Notes under the pieces: generated by a model | The model's input: only the letters and a program-made list of their open reading frames with translations | What the model was told of the DNA's origin: nothing | Databases searched by the model: none | Source of the DNA: Oscillospiraceae bacterium | GTDB lineage: Bacteria > Bacillota > Clostridia > Oscillospirales > Oscillospiraceae | NCBI GenBank assembly: GCA_017452505.1 | Contig: JAFTMI010000005.1 | Coordinates: 1 to 61,716, forward strand | Direction: 5' to 3' | DNA: 61,716 nt | Shown: positions 8,105 through 16,387 of the stretch, piece by piece | How the letters are laid out: each line of letters starts with the position of its first letter | Position numbering within the stretch: the stretch's first letter is position 1 | Made by a program: the position numbers and the translations under genes

Positions 8105-9466
8105 ATGGCAAGTATTTTGGAAACTTATTTTACATCCCTGAGAGGGAAGAATATTGTGGTACTGGGTCTGGGTGTGAGCAATCGTCCGCTGGTGCGCTTA
8201 CTTTTGCGCTATGGCTGCAGCGTCACCGGTTGTGACAAGACCCCCCGGGAAAAGCTGGATGAGGAACTGCTGGAACTGGAAAAACTGGGTTGTAAATTGC
8301 AGGTGGGGGAGAGCTATCTTGATAATCTTTCTGCGGATTTGGTGTTCCGTACCCCCGGAATGCACCCGGGCAATCCTGCCTTGGAGAGTCTGCGGCAGAC
8401 CGGCGCGGAAGTCACCAGCGAAATGGAGATTTTCTTTGAACTGTGCCCCTGTAGGATTTTAGCGGTCACCGGCTCTGACGGCAAGACCACTACCACCACC
8501 CTCATTTCCGAAATACTGAAAACCGCCGGAAAGACTGTGTGGCTGGGTGGCAATATCGGCACGCCCCTGCTGCCCAAGCTGGATGATATGAAAGCTACCG
8601 ACTATGCTGTGGTGGAGCTCAGCTCCTTCCAGCTGATGGATATGCGCCGCAGTCCTTCCGTGGCGGTGGTGACCAATTTAGCACCCAACCATTTGGATGT
8701 CCATAAGGATATGGAAGAATATGTGGAGGCCAAGAAGAATATCTTCCGTTTCCAATCGGAAACAGATTCTTTGATCCTCAATGCTGACAATGCCATCACG
8801 GCAAAGCTCCGGGGCAACGGTATGACCCAATTCTTCTCCCGGCAAGGGCAGGGATATATCCACCTGCGGGGAACCGTCATTTACCGTGGCGAAACCCCGG
8901 TGCTGGATAGCCGAGATATTGTGATTCCCGGTGTGCATAATATTGAAAATTATATGGCTGCTATCGGCGCTGTGGAGGGTCTTGTGGCGGATGAGGTGAT
9001 CCGCAAGGTGGCCCGGGAGTTTGGCGGTGTGGAACACCGTATCGAACTGGTGCGGGTGAAAGACGGTGTAAAATTCTATAACGATTCCATCGCATCCTCT
9101 CCCAGCCGTACCATCGCAGGACTCAATAGCTTTAACCAAAAGGTTTTGCTGATTGCCGGCGGCTACGATAAGCATATTCCCTACGATGTCCTTGGCCCGG
9201 TGGTCTGCGAAAAGGTGAAAAAGCTCTATGTAAACGGCGCAACAGCCCAGCAGATCCGCCAAGCGGTGGAAAATGCCCCGCAGTACGCTCCCGGAAATCC
9301 GGAGATCATCGATTGCGCGGACTTTACCGATGCTACATACCGGGCGGCGGCAGATGCCAAAGAGGGCGATGTGGTGCTGATGAGCCCTGCCTCGGCGGCT
9401 TTTGACCAGTTTAAGAATTTTATGGTCAGAGGCGACTACTTCAAGAAGCTGATTAAGGAGCTGTAA
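8105..9466 (+). CDS. murD: UDP-N-acetylmuramoyl-L-alanine--D-glutamate ligase
   Basis: Cytoplasmic ATP-dependent ligase that adds D-Glu to UDP-MurNAc-L-Ala in peptidoglycan synthesis. The Mur ligase parts are in order: Rossmann-like N domain (NIVVLGLGVSNRPLVRLL), ATP loop TGSDGKTTTT near residue 120, GNIGTPLL, the central VVELSSFQLMD, the NLAPNHLDVHKDMEEY Mg/ADP segment, VEHRIELV and NDSIASSPSRTIAGL, then the C-terminal domain ending SPASAAFDQFKNFMVRG. Length (about 453) is normal for MurD. The start could be TTG 8099, which fits the GGAGAGG site better by spacing, or ATG 8105. ispD follows after one base, so it begins a three-gene unit with the MEP pathway. Confidence 0.96.
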   Translation: MASILETYFTSLRGKNIVVLGLGVSNRPLVRLLLRYGCSVTGCDKTPREKLDEELLELEKLGCKLQVGESYLDNLSADLVFRTPGMHPGNPALESLRQTGAEVTSEMEIFFELCPCRILAVTGSDGKTTTTTLISEILKTAGKTVWLGGNIGTPLLPKLDDMKATDYAVVELSSFQLMDMRRSPSVAVVTNLAPNHLDVHKDMEEYVEAKKNIFRFQSETDSLILNADNAITAKLRGNGMTQFFSRQGQGYIHLRGTVIYRGETPVLDSRDIVIPGVHNIENYMAAIGAVEGLVADEVIRKVAREFGGVEHRIELVRVKDGVKFYNDSIASSPSRTIAGLNSFNQKVLLIAGGYDKHIPYDVLGPVVCEKVKKLYVNGATAQQIRQAVENAPQYAPGNPEIIDCADFTDATYRAAADAKEGDVVLMSPASAAFDQFKNFMVRGDYFKKLIKEL

Positions 9467-9467
9467 T

Positions 9468-10190
9468 ATGAAAATTTCCAAAGTGTCCACGGCCTTGCGT
9501 AAGCTCCTGCCGGTAAAGTATTGCGGCGCGGTGATCGTGGCGGCGGGAAATGCCTCCCGTATGGGCGGCATTGATAAAGTGATGGCAGAACTTGGGGGTG
9601 AGCCGATGATCGTTCGTACGGTCCGAGCCTTCCAGGAAAGCAATGTGATCCGGGAAATCGTAATTGTAACCCGTCCGGATCTCATCGATAAGATCAAGGA
9701 GCTTTGCGTGGATTTCACCAAGGTCAAAGCTGTGGTAGCCGGTGGCGCAGACCGGGCAGGGTCTGTGAATAACGGCTTAAAAGCCCTGTCGAAAAAGGTG
9801 CGTTTGGCGGCTGTCCACGATGGCGCAAGACCCCTCATAACCCAGGAAGTGATTGACAGAGCAGTGCGTACTGCCCATGTTTATGCTGCTGCAGCACCCG
9901 GTGTGCCGGTAAAGGACACCGTGAAAATCGTGCGGGGCGGCGTGGTGGAAGCGACACCGGACAGAAGTACTTTGCAGGCGATTCAAACCCCCCAGGTATT
10001 TGATTATGACCTGCTGAAAGGCGCATTGAAAAAAGCAAAGGATGATAAAGCGGCCATTACCGACGATTGTTCCGCTGTGGAGCGGATGGGAATGGCTGTG
10101 CGGATCGTGGAAGGCGACGAGCGGAACATCAAAGTCACCACCCCTATGGACCTGCGGATCGCAGAACTGCTATTGGAGGAAATGCAATGA
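9468..10190 (+). CDS. ispD: 2-C-methyl-D-erythritol 4-phosphate cytidylyltransferase
   Basis: Transfers CMP from CTP to MEP, the third step of the MEP isoprenoid route. Motifs: the nucleotide-binding loop [16 protein letters not shown] with its Arg and Lys, the [13 protein letters not shown] segment, VHDGARPLI, and the C-terminal [11 protein letters not shown]...[16 protein letters not shown] signature. Length of 240 residues is typical. A short N-terminal extension (about 17 residues) precedes the fold. The stop overlaps the start of ispF (ATGA), so the two enzymes, two steps apart in the pathway, are translated together. Confidence 0.96.
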   Translation: MKISKVSTALRKLLPVKYCGAVIVAAGNASRMGGIDKVMAELGGEPMIVRTVRAFQESNVIREIVIVTRPDLIDKIKELCVDFTKVKAVVAGGADRAGSVNNGLKALSKKVRLAAVHDGARPLITQEVIDRAVRTAHVYAAAAPGVPVKDTVKIVRGGVVEATPDRSTLQAIQTPQVFDYDLLKGALKKAKDDKAAITDDCSAVERMGMAVRIVEGDERNIKVTTPMDLRIAELLLEEMQ

Positions 10191-10660
10191 GGATCGGACA
10201 CGGATATGATGTACACCGGCTGGTGGAATGCCGGGATTTGATATTGGGCGGCGTGCAGATTCCCTTTGAAAAGGGCTTGCTGGGCCATTCCGATGCGGAT
10301 GTGCTGCTCCATGCAGTGTCCGATGCGCTGCTGGGCGCTGCAGGTCTGGGAGATATCGGCGTGCATTTCCCCGATACAGATCCTGCTTATAAGGGCGCAG
10401 ATTCCCGGAAGCTCCTTGCTGTAGTTGTGGATAAGATCCACGCAGCGGGCTATCGTGTGGGCAATGTGGATGTGACCATGATCGCCCAAAGACCCAAGCT
10501 GAAGGATTACATTCCCCAAATGCGGAAGAATATCGCCGAAACCCTGAAAGTTTCGGAACAGCAGGTGAATGTGAAGGCAACCACCGAGGAACATCTCGGT
10601 TTCACCGGCGATGGCAGCGGTATGTCCTGTCACGCGGTCTGCCTGTTGGAAGAACTATAA
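10187..10660 (+). CDS. ispF: 2-C-methyl-D-erythritol 2,4-cyclodiphosphate synthase
   Basis: Forms MEcPP by cyclising CDP-ME2P; a homotrimer with Zn and Mg sites. The 157-residue protein begins [12 protein letters not shown] (metal Asp and His), then [19 protein letters not shown] (third metal His), [28 protein letters not shown] and the CDP-binding [16 protein letters not shown]. The ATG at 10187 overlaps the ispD stop; the open frame extends further upstream but has no better start. ispE, the intervening enzyme, is not in the window. Confidence 0.97.
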   Translation: MRIGHGYDVHRLVECRDLILGGVQIPFEKGLLGHSDADVLLHAVSDALLGAAGLGDIGVHFPDTDPAYKGADSRKLLAVVVDKIHAAGYRVGNVDVTMIAQRPKLKDYIPQMRKNIAETLKVSEQQVNVKATTEEHLGFTGDGSGMSCHAVCLLEEL

Positions 10661-10672
10661 AAACACACAGAA

Positions 10673-10711
10673 TAACCCTCCCGGACATAAACTGGTTCGG
10701 GAGGGTTTCTT
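10673..10711 (+). terminator. Terminator or attenuator between ispF and the DUF3343 gene
   Basis: AACCCTCCCG / CGGGAGGGTT stem with a 14-base loop and TTCTTT. It ends two bases before the next ATG, so any transcript of that gene coming from ispF must read through it. The right arm (GGGAGGG) would also serve as the ribosome site of the DUF3343 gene. Confidence 0.72.
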
Positions 10712-10712
10712 T

Positions 10713-10967
10713 ATGAAAAATTGTATCATAACCTTCCGCTCCGTGACCCCGGCCCAGCGGGCAGAGGAGGTCTTGCGCCGGGCGGGAGTGGAATGCAGTA
10801 TACAGCGCACACCCAAGTGGATGGAAGAAAAGGGGTGCGGCTACAGCTTGCGGCTTAATTGCCGGGATATTATGACTTCGGCGGCATTTTTGCGGCAGGC
10901 AGGAATACACTTTCGCAGGGCCTATACCTTGCGGGATGACGGAACACCGGAGGAGCTGCGCCTATGA
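10713..10967 (+). CDS. DUF3343 family small protein (putative Se/S carrier)
   Basis: An 84-residue single-domain protein: MKNCIITFRSVTPAQRAEEVLRRAG, IQRTPKWMEEKGCGYSLRL, FRRAYTL. The pattern (Phe-x-Ser near the start, P-x-x-x-x-x-G-C-G-x-S in the middle) is that of DUF3343, a family often found beside cysteine desulfurases and selenium genes. Its stop overlaps the start of the desulfurase by four bases, which fits a role handling the persulfide or selenium made by that enzyme. Its ribosome site GGGAGGG lies in the right arm of the preceding hairpin, so expression may depend on that structure. Function is inferred from context only. Confidence 0.8.
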   Translation: MKNCIITFRSVTPAQRAEEVLRRAGVECSIQRTPKWMEEKGCGYSLRLNCRDIMTSAAFLRQAGIHFRRAYTLRDDGTPEELRL

Positions 10968-12070
10968 TCTATCTGGATAACGGCGCAACATCCTTTCACA
11001 AACCGGAAACGGTCTACCGGGCCATGCGGTGCGCCTTGGACAACTGCGCCAATCCGGGCCGTGGCGGCTATCCCGCCGCCATGGCTGCTGCCAAGACGGT
11101 TTTGCGTTGCCGGGAGCGGGCAGCAAGCCTGTTTCATTGCATACCGGAGCAGGTCGTGATGACCTCTAATTGCACCCACGGCTTAAATATTGCCATCAAC
11201 ACCCTGGTAAAACCGGGGAGCAAGGTGGTGATCTCCGGCTTTGAGCACAATGCCGTGACCCGTCCGCTCCATGCAAGAAAGGCGCAGATCACAGTTGCCG
11301 GGCGAAAGCTGTTCTGCTGGGAGGACACCCTGGAAGCCTTTGAAAATGCACTGAAAAAGGGCGCAGATGCGGCGGTATTTACCCATGTTTCCAATGTGTT
11401 TGGTTATATTCTGCCGGTGTATGAGATGGCGGAGCTTTGTCGGCAGTATGGCGTGCCCTTTGTGATAGATGCTGCTCAATCGGCGGGAATGCTGCCTATC
11501 GATCTTCAAAAATTAGGGGCAGATTTTGTTGCGATGCCCGGCCACAAGGGGCTGCTTGGCCCCCAGGGAACGGGCCTTTTATTATGCGCAAGAGAGCCGA
11601 TGCCCTTATTGCAAGGTGGGACCGGCAGCCTGTCTGCTTTGCAGGATATGCCGGATTTTCTACCGGATCGCCTGGAGGCAGGCACCTTGAATGTGCCGGG
11701 TATAGCGGGCCTGTCTGCCGGGCTTGCCTATGTGCTGGAGCAGACGCCACAGCGGATTTTGGAACGGGAGTGCCGGGAGGCTCGCCGCTGCGCAGATGCA
11801 CTGGAAAAGTTGGGATTTCGTGTGTTTTCCGGGGAGAAGCAAAGCGGCACGGTGTCATTTGTTCCCAATATGGATTGCGAGGAGGCGGCCCGGCTTTTGG
11901 CAGAGCAGGGGATCGGTGTACGGGCGGGCCTGCATTGCGCCCCACTGGCCCACGAAAGCGCAGGCACATTAGATACCGGCACTGTACGCATCAGCTTCGG
12001 CCACGATGCTGCGCCCTGGCAGACGGGAATGCTGGCGCAGGAAGTCGAAAAATTGGTCTGTCAATCGTAA
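10964..12070 (+). CDS. Class V aminotransferase, cysteine desulfurase-like
   Basis: PLP enzyme of 368 residues of the NifS/SufS group, which takes sulfur (or selenium) from cysteine to an enzyme persulfide. Visible: YLDNGATSFHKP at the N terminus, SNCTHGLNIAI, GFEHNAVTRPL (PLP-stacking His), FVIDAAQSAG (Asp and Gln contacts), the PLP lysine in MPGHKGLLGPQGTG, and the catalytic Cys in GLHCAPLAH. The C-terminal VRISFG is standard. The active-site loop is short, as in group II enzymes. It is coupled to the DUF3343 gene, not to iscU or suf genes, so a dedicated sulfur or selenium delivery job is more likely than general Fe-S assembly. Confidence 0.88.
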   Translation: MIYLDNGATSFHKPETVYRAMRCALDNCANPGRGGYPAAMAAAKTVLRCRERAASLFHCIPEQVVMTSNCTHGLNIAINTLVKPGSKVVISGFEHNAVTRPLHARKAQITVAGRKLFCWEDTLEAFENALKKGADAAVFTHVSNVFGYILPVYEMAELCRQYGVPFVIDAAQSAGMLPIDLQKLGADFVAMPGHKGLLGPQGTGLLLCAREPMPLLQGGTGSLSALQDMPDFLPDRLEAGTLNVPGIAGLSAGLAYVLEQTPQRILERECREARRCADALEKLGFRVFSGEKQSGTVSFVPNMDCEEAARLLAEQGIGVRAGLHCAPLAHESAGTLDTGTVRISFGHDAAPWQTGMLAQEVEKLVCQS

Positions 12071-12088
12071 AAAATTTATGAATAGCTA

Positions 12089-12117
12089 TTGCTATCAGTT
12101 CACAAATCCGCTATAAT
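12089..12117 (+). promoter_or_regulatory. cdaA promoter and leader hairpin
   Basis: TTGCTA, 17-base spacer, TATAAT (12112-12117). The ~75-base leader contains an inverted repeat at 12139-12165 (ATGCC-aaaa-ATGC / GCAT-GGCAT with a GAAAA loop). It has no T tract, so it is not a terminator. Confidence 0.85.
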
Positions 12118-12199
12118 AGGATAGATAATAGGCTTGGTATGCCAAAAATGCGAAAAGCATGGCATTGTGATATAAAAAACACGGAAAGAAGGGGCAGGT

Positions 12200-13129
12200 A
12201 TGGGAATTTTTGGATCTATCTGGCAACAAATACAGGCGATGCGGTGGTCGGATTATTTTGACATCATTATCGTCGCATTTCTAATCTATAAACTATTGCC
12301 CCTTTTCCGCTCTACGGGAACCTCCCGCATTGCGTGGGTGGTAGGTGTCATTATAGCGGTTGCGTGGCTGACGGATGCGCTGAATATGCATGCGCTGAGT
12401 TATATTTTCTCGGAGATACTGGCGATCGGACTGCTGGCGCTGGTTGTGCTGTTCCAGCCGGAGCTGCGCCGTATGATCGACCACCTCAGCAATATGAAGC
12501 TGGCGGATATTTTCCGGAAAAAGCATAGCCAGGATATGGAGCCTGTCATAACCCACACCGTCCGCGCCTGCGAAACGATGAGCCAGGAGAAGATCGGTGC
12601 GCTGATCGTATTCGCCCGGGATAACCGTCTGGATGAGCATTTCAAAAACGGTACAATGATCGATGCCCAGGTGTCTGAGCGTTTGATCCGCAACATCTTC
12701 TTCCCCAAGGCAGCCCTCCACGACGGCGCAATGATCGTCCGGGATGGCCGTGTGGCCGCAGCAGGCTGTGTGCTGCCGCTGTCTGACAGTGAGCGTCTGA
12801 ACCTGGACCTGGGTACCCGTCACCGTGCAGCTGTGGGTATGAGCGAAGTATCCGATGCCGTGGTGGTTGTGGTTTCTGAGGAAACCGGCGCCATTTCTGT
12901 TGCAGTGGGCGGTATGCTCAAGCGCCACCTGGCGCCCCAGACCCTGGAACGGCTGCTGCGTAATGAACTATGTCCGGAGGAGGATGACCAGGAGCAAACC
13001 CTGGAGGTAAAGCTGTTCCAAAAGATCAAGCAGAGCGAATTGCTCCAGAAGATGAAACAGAACAAGCTGGTGGAAAAAATAAAGCAGCAGAAGAGCAAGG
13101 GAGGAAACGAAAATGATCATGAAAAATAA
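12200..13129 (+). CDS. cdaA: Diadenylate cyclase
   Basis: Membrane-bound enzyme making c-di-AMP from two ATP, the messenger controlling osmotic balance and wall homeostasis. Three hydrophobic segments fill residues ~15-85 (DIIIVAFLIYKLLPLF, IAWVVGVIIAVAWLT, LAIGLLALVVLFQPEL). The DAC domain follows with the catalytic DGA (ALHDGAMIVRDG) and RHR (LGTRHRAAVGMSE) motifs. About 309 residues, longer than usual by a Lys/Glu-rich C-terminal tail with repeated KIKQ/KMKQ that is probably helical. It overlaps cdaR by 17 bases, the usual arrangement for this pair. Confidence 0.96.
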   Translation: MGIFGSIWQQIQAMRWSDYFDIIIVAFLIYKLLPLFRSTGTSRIAWVVGVIIAVAWLTDALNMHALSYIFSEILAIGLLALVVLFQPELRRMIDHLSNMKLADIFRKKHSQDMEPVITHTVRACETMSQEKIGALIVFARDNRLDEHFKNGTMIDAQVSERLIRNIFFPKAALHDGAMIVRDGRVAAAGCVLPLSDSERLNLDLGTRHRAAVGMSEVSDAVVVVVSEETGAISVAVGGMLKRHLAPQTLERLLRNELCPEEDDQEQTLEVKLFQKIKQSELLQKMKQNKLVEKIKQQKSKGGNENDHEK

Positions 13130-14399
13130 ATTCCTTGCAATGGCTTTTTCTGTGGTGGTGGCCTTTGGCCTATGGCTGTTTGTGATCACCGTTGTCAGCC
13201 CCGAGTCGGAAAAGACCTATTTCGATATTCCTGTGGTGCTGCAGAACAAGGATGTTTTGGAGCAGCGGGGACTTATGGTGGTCAGTGACACCCCCAAGGT
13301 CACCCTGTCGCTGAAAAGTGACCGGACGATCCTCAACGATTTGAACGAGAACAATATCAATGTTCTTGTAAATTTGACCAATGTGGAAACTGCGGGCACC
13401 CATGATTTGTCCTATGACATCTCGTATCCGGGTAATATTTCCTCCGGCTCTGTTTCTGTGCAGAGCAGTTCTACGGAAATGATTACCTTGAAGGTGGAAA
13501 AACGTGTCACGAAAAAAATTCCCATTGTACTGGTGGCAAAACAGGATTCCAAACTGCCTGAGGAGTATTTTACTGACCTGAGCAAGGCTGAGTTTACTAC
13601 CCGGCACGATAATCAGCCTGTTGCCGTTACGGATGTGGAGATTTCCGGTCCGGAGACGGTCATCAGTCAAATTACCCAAGCGGTTATCGATGTAGACTTA
13701 AATACCAACCTCAAGAGCCTTGAAGAGAAGACCGAGGTCTACACCCTTTGTGACGAGGACGGCAAGGCTGTCAATGCAGAAAAGGTGACCACCAATGTGG
13801 ATGTAGTCCAGGTGACCTTGCGGATTTTGAAAGAAAAGACCATTGAAATCACATCTCAGATCATTCCCGGTAAGGGGGCTGAGGAGAGTAATGCAAAGGT
13901 AACTTTGGGACAGCAGTCCATCGTTATCCGGGGTGAAAAGGACCGGGTGGAGGCACTGCCGGCCACTGTAGCGATCCCAATCGATTTGGGCGAGCATTTT
14001 GAAAACGGCACTTTTGAAGTGGATCTAAACGATATTGGCATAGATTTGAGCGGTATGGAGATCCATACGGGCAAAGCTCAGGTTGAAGTGACCCTGGAGT
14101 TTACAGGTGTTGCCATTGCGGAGTTTACCATACCGGTAAAAGCCGTGAATATACCGGAAGGCGTTCAAATAGCCAGCCAGGCAGAGGGAATTACCGTAAC
14201 TGTACGTGGCCCGAAAGAGGCGATTCGGTGGATGAGTGGCTCTGATCTGCTGGCTCAGGTGGATTGCACCAATGTGACAGAGGGCCGCAACGAGCTGACA
14301 GCCCAGATCACCTGCGAGAAATATCCCAAGGTTGCGGTTACCAGCGGTGACCATAAAGTGATGCTGGATGTCAAGATAAATGCAAAAGCAGCAACCTAG
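13113..14399 (+). CDS. cdaR: YbbR-domain protein, regulator of CdaA
   Basis: Single-pass membrane protein of about 428 residues with an extracytoplasmic tail of YbbR-like domains; it binds CdaA and modulates c-di-AMP synthesis. An N-terminal TM helix (FLAMAFSVVVAFGLWLFVITVV) is followed by roughly four repeats, each carrying a VSGP/VRGP-type turn (ISGPETVIS, IRGEKDRV, VRGPKEAI) and a pair of beta strands. GGGAGG precedes the ATG. The gene stops with TAG, the only plain TAG stop I found in the window, followed two codons later by in-frame TAA. Confidence 0.9.
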   Translation: MIMKNKFLAMAFSVVVAFGLWLFVITVVSPESEKTYFDIPVVLQNKDVLEQRGLMVVSDTPKVTLSLKSDRTILNDLNENNINVLVNLTNVETAGTHDLSYDISYPGNISSGSVSVQSSSTEMITLKVEKRVTKKIPIVLVAKQDSKLPEEYFTDLSKAEFTTRHDNQPVAVTDVEISGPETVISQITQAVIDVDLNTNLKSLEEKTEVYTLCDEDGKAVNAEKVTTNVDVVQVTLRILKEKTIEITSQIIPGKGAEESNAKVTLGQQSIVIRGEKDRVEALPATVAIPIDLGEHFENGTFEVDLNDIGIDLSGMEIHTGKAQVEVTLEFTGVAIAEFTIPVKAVNIPEGVQIASQAEGITVTVRGPKEAIRWMSGSDLLAQVDCTNVTEGRNELTAQITCEKYPKVAVTSGDHKVMLDVKINAKAAT

Positions 14400-14435
14400 A
14401 AATAAAGGGAAAAACACAGAAAAGAGGAAATCACT

Positions 14436-15314
14436 TTGATTAAGAGTATGACCGGCTACGGCCGGGCTGTGGAAACAGTAAACGGACGGGAATTTACCGT
14501 AGAGCTGCGTTCTGTAAATAACCGCTACCTGGATTGCTCCGTGCGGTTGCCCCGCATCCTTTCCTTTGGCGAGGATGCTGTGAAGCAGGCGGTAAAGAAT
14601 GCCATTTCCCGGGGCAAGGTGGATGTGTTCATTTCTGTGCGCAGCGAAGGTGGCGACGAAGTCCAGGTAACCCTCAATAAGGCCGTACTGGAAAGCTACC
14701 TGGAGGCTATGCGTCAGATGGTAAATGAATATGGCGTGGCGGATGACATCAGCGCATCTTCTGTGTCCCGGCTGCCGGAGGTGTTCTCTCTGGAGAAACC
14801 CCAGGTGGACGAGGAGCAGCTCTTAGCTGACCTGATGGGCGTGGTAGACAAGGCCCTGGAAGGCTATAACGCAATGCGTGCTACCGAGGGCGAGGCCCTG
14901 GATAAGGACCTGCGCAGCCGTGGCGAAACTATTTTGCAGCTGGTGGCAAAGGTTGAGGAGGGCAATGTACAGACCGTTATCGACTACCGCACCCGGCTGG
15001 AAAACAAGCTGAAAGAAGTGCTGGCCAACACTGCGTTGGATGAAAGCCGCATTCTTACTGAGGCTGCGATCTTTGCGGACAAGGTGGCCGTGGACGAGGA
15101 AACCGTCCGCCTGCGCAGCCATCTGCAGCAGATGAACGATATGCTCACTGCCGGCGGCGCTGTAGGCCGGAAGTTAGACTTTTTGCTCCAGGAGATGAAC
15201 CGGGAGGCCAATACCATCGGCTCCAAGTGCACGGATGTAGCCTTGGCCCGTATCGTTGTGGATATCAAGGCTGAACTGGAGAAGATCCGGGAACAGACCC
15301 AGAATATTGAGTGA
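14436..15314 (+). CDS. yicC: YicC family endoribonuclease
   Basis: YicC/YloC proteins are endoribonucleases linked to stress and stationary phase. The 292-residue protein begins IKSMTGYGRA, the family's hallmark, followed by VELRSVNNRYLD, ISRGKVDV, and the C-terminal domain (IFADKVAVDEETVRLRSHL, GAVGRKLDFLLQEMNREANTIGSKC). The start is TTG at 14436 preceded by AGAGGAAA. Order yicC-remA-gmk-rpoZ is conserved in Bacillus and Clostridia and supports the call. Confidence 0.94.
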   Translation: MIKSMTGYGRAVETVNGREFTVELRSVNNRYLDCSVRLPRILSFGEDAVKQAVKNAISRGKVDVFISVRSEGGDEVQVTLNKAVLESYLEAMRQMVNEYGVADDISASSVSRLPEVFSLEKPQVDEEQLLADLMGVVDKALEGYNAMRATEGEALDKDLRSRGETILQLVAKVEEGNVQTVIDYRTRLENKLKEVLANTALDESRILTEAAIFADKVAVDEETVRLRSHLQQMNDMLTAGGAVGRKLDFLLQEMNREANTIGSKCTDVALARIVVDIKAELEKIREQTQNIE

Positions 15315-15321
15315 GGCGGCT

Positions 15322-15579
15322 ATGAAACTGATTGGAATCGGCTTTGGCAGTATGCTGGCTGCCCAGCGTGTCCTTGCCATTATGGACCCGGACTCCGCCC
15401 CTATCAAGCGGGTGGTAGCTGAGGCCAAGGAGAGAGGAATGCTCATTGATGCATCCTATGGCCGGGCAACCAAATCCGTTATTTTGATGGATACCGACCA
15501 TGTGATCCTCTCGGCGCTAACCACAGAAACCCTGTCCGCCCGTTGGGAAGATACCCAGGAGGAGAAAGAGAATGCCTAA
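15322..15579 (+). CDS. remA: RemA-like DNA-binding regulator (DUF370)
   Basis: 85-residue homologue of Bacillus RemA, which forms oligomeric rings that bind DNA and activate matrix and osmoprotection genes. The sequence MKLIGIGFGSMLAAQRVLAI, VAEAKERGMLIDASYGRATKSVI and MDTDHVILSALT covers the whole family. ATG 15322 follows GAGGCGGC. It overlaps gmk by eight bases. Whether it controls matrix genes here is unknown. Confidence 0.93.
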   Translation: MKLIGIGFGSMLAAQRVLAIMDPDSAPIKRVVAEAKERGMLIDASYGRATKSVILMDTDHVILSALTTETLSARWEDTQEEKENA

Positions 15580-16126
15580 TAAACTGTTTGTGATCTCCGG
15601 TGCTTCCGGTGTGGGCAAAAGCACAGTGCTGGCTAAGGTGATGGGGGAAAGACCCGACCTGCGCTTTTCCGTATCTGCTACCACCCGTAAGATCCGGGAT
15701 GGCGAGGTGGACGGCGAAAGCTATTACTTTGTTTCCAAGGATAAGTTCCTGGATATGATAGAAAAGCACGAATTTTTGGAATACGATGCCCACATGGACA
15801 ATTATTACGGCACACCCAAGGCGCAGCTGGAGGAAAAACTCCAAACCGGCAGTGTGATCCTGGATATTGAGCCCAACGGCGCATTCAATGTCCGTAAGGA
15901 AAAAGAAGATGCAGTGCTGATCTTCATTGCGCCCCCTTCTTTGGAGGAACTGGAGCGACGGCTTCGCAGCCGTGGCGATACCTCGGAGGAGCAAATTGCG
16001 ATCCGCCAGGCAAGAGTGGCCTGGGAGATGGAGCAGAGCAAGCAATACGACTATGTGGTAGTCAATGATATTGTGGAGCGCTGCGCCGCAGAAATTTTGG
16101 AAATTATCGCCCGTGAGGCGAATTGA
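15572..16126 (+). CDS. gmk: Guanylate kinase
   Basis: Phosphorylates GMP to GDP. P-loop ISGASGVGKST at the N terminus, the GMP-binding SATTRKIRDGEVDGESYYFV and FLEYDAHMDNYYGTP, then DIEPNGAFNVRK and LRSRGDTSEEQIAIR. In most Gmk the last acidic site reads D-x-D/V-Q-G; here it is DIEPNG, still acidic. 184 residues, normal length. Translation is coupled to remA. Confidence 0.96.
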   Translation: MPNKLFVISGASGVGKSTVLAKVMGERPDLRFSVSATTRKIRDGEVDGESYYFVSKDKFLDMIEKHEFLEYDAHMDNYYGTPKAQLEEKLQTGSVILDIEPNGAFNVRKEKEDAVLIFIAPPSLEELERRLRSRGDTSEEQIAIRQARVAWEMEQSKQYDYVVVNDIVERCAAEILEIIAREAN

Positions 16127-16145
16127 TGAATTGGAGGAAATGATT

Positions 16146-16352
16146 ATGTTGTACCCCCCCGTAGCAGAACTGCTTAAAAATGTAGGCAGCCGTTATTTGC
16201 TGGTGAATGTGGTTGCCCAGCGGGCAAGAGCCATTGCCACTGAGGCGGAAGAGGCTCAGGAAACACTTACCGAGAAGCCTGTGACCCTGGCTATCCGTGA
16301 AGTGGCTGATGGCAAACTGACTGCCGATCTGAAGGAAGAGTATAAGCGCTAA
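16146..16352 (+). CDS. rpoZ: RNA polymerase omega subunit
   Basis: Small RNA polymerase subunit of 68 residues that helps fold beta-prime. Family pattern is seen in PPVAELLKNVGSRYLLVNVVAQRARAIA (the YxLV...RAR core) with an acidic stretch, then a C-terminal KPVTLAIREVADGKL. Of two close ATGs I prefer 16146 because GGAGG (16133-16137) is 8 bases away; 16140 is only 2 away. Position between gmk and priA matches the conserved order, although coaBC, usually next, is absent here. Confidence 0.9.
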   Translation: MLYPPVAELLKNVGSRYLLVNVVAQRARAIATEAEEAQETLTEKPVTLAIREVADGKLTADLKEEYKR

Positions 16353-16387
16353 GTTATAATAACCGCACAAAGAGAGGAGAGGGTTCT

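Noticed and set aside
8678-9838. 386-residue open frame antisense to murD and ispD
   Set aside because: Spans two certain genes and lacks a start context.
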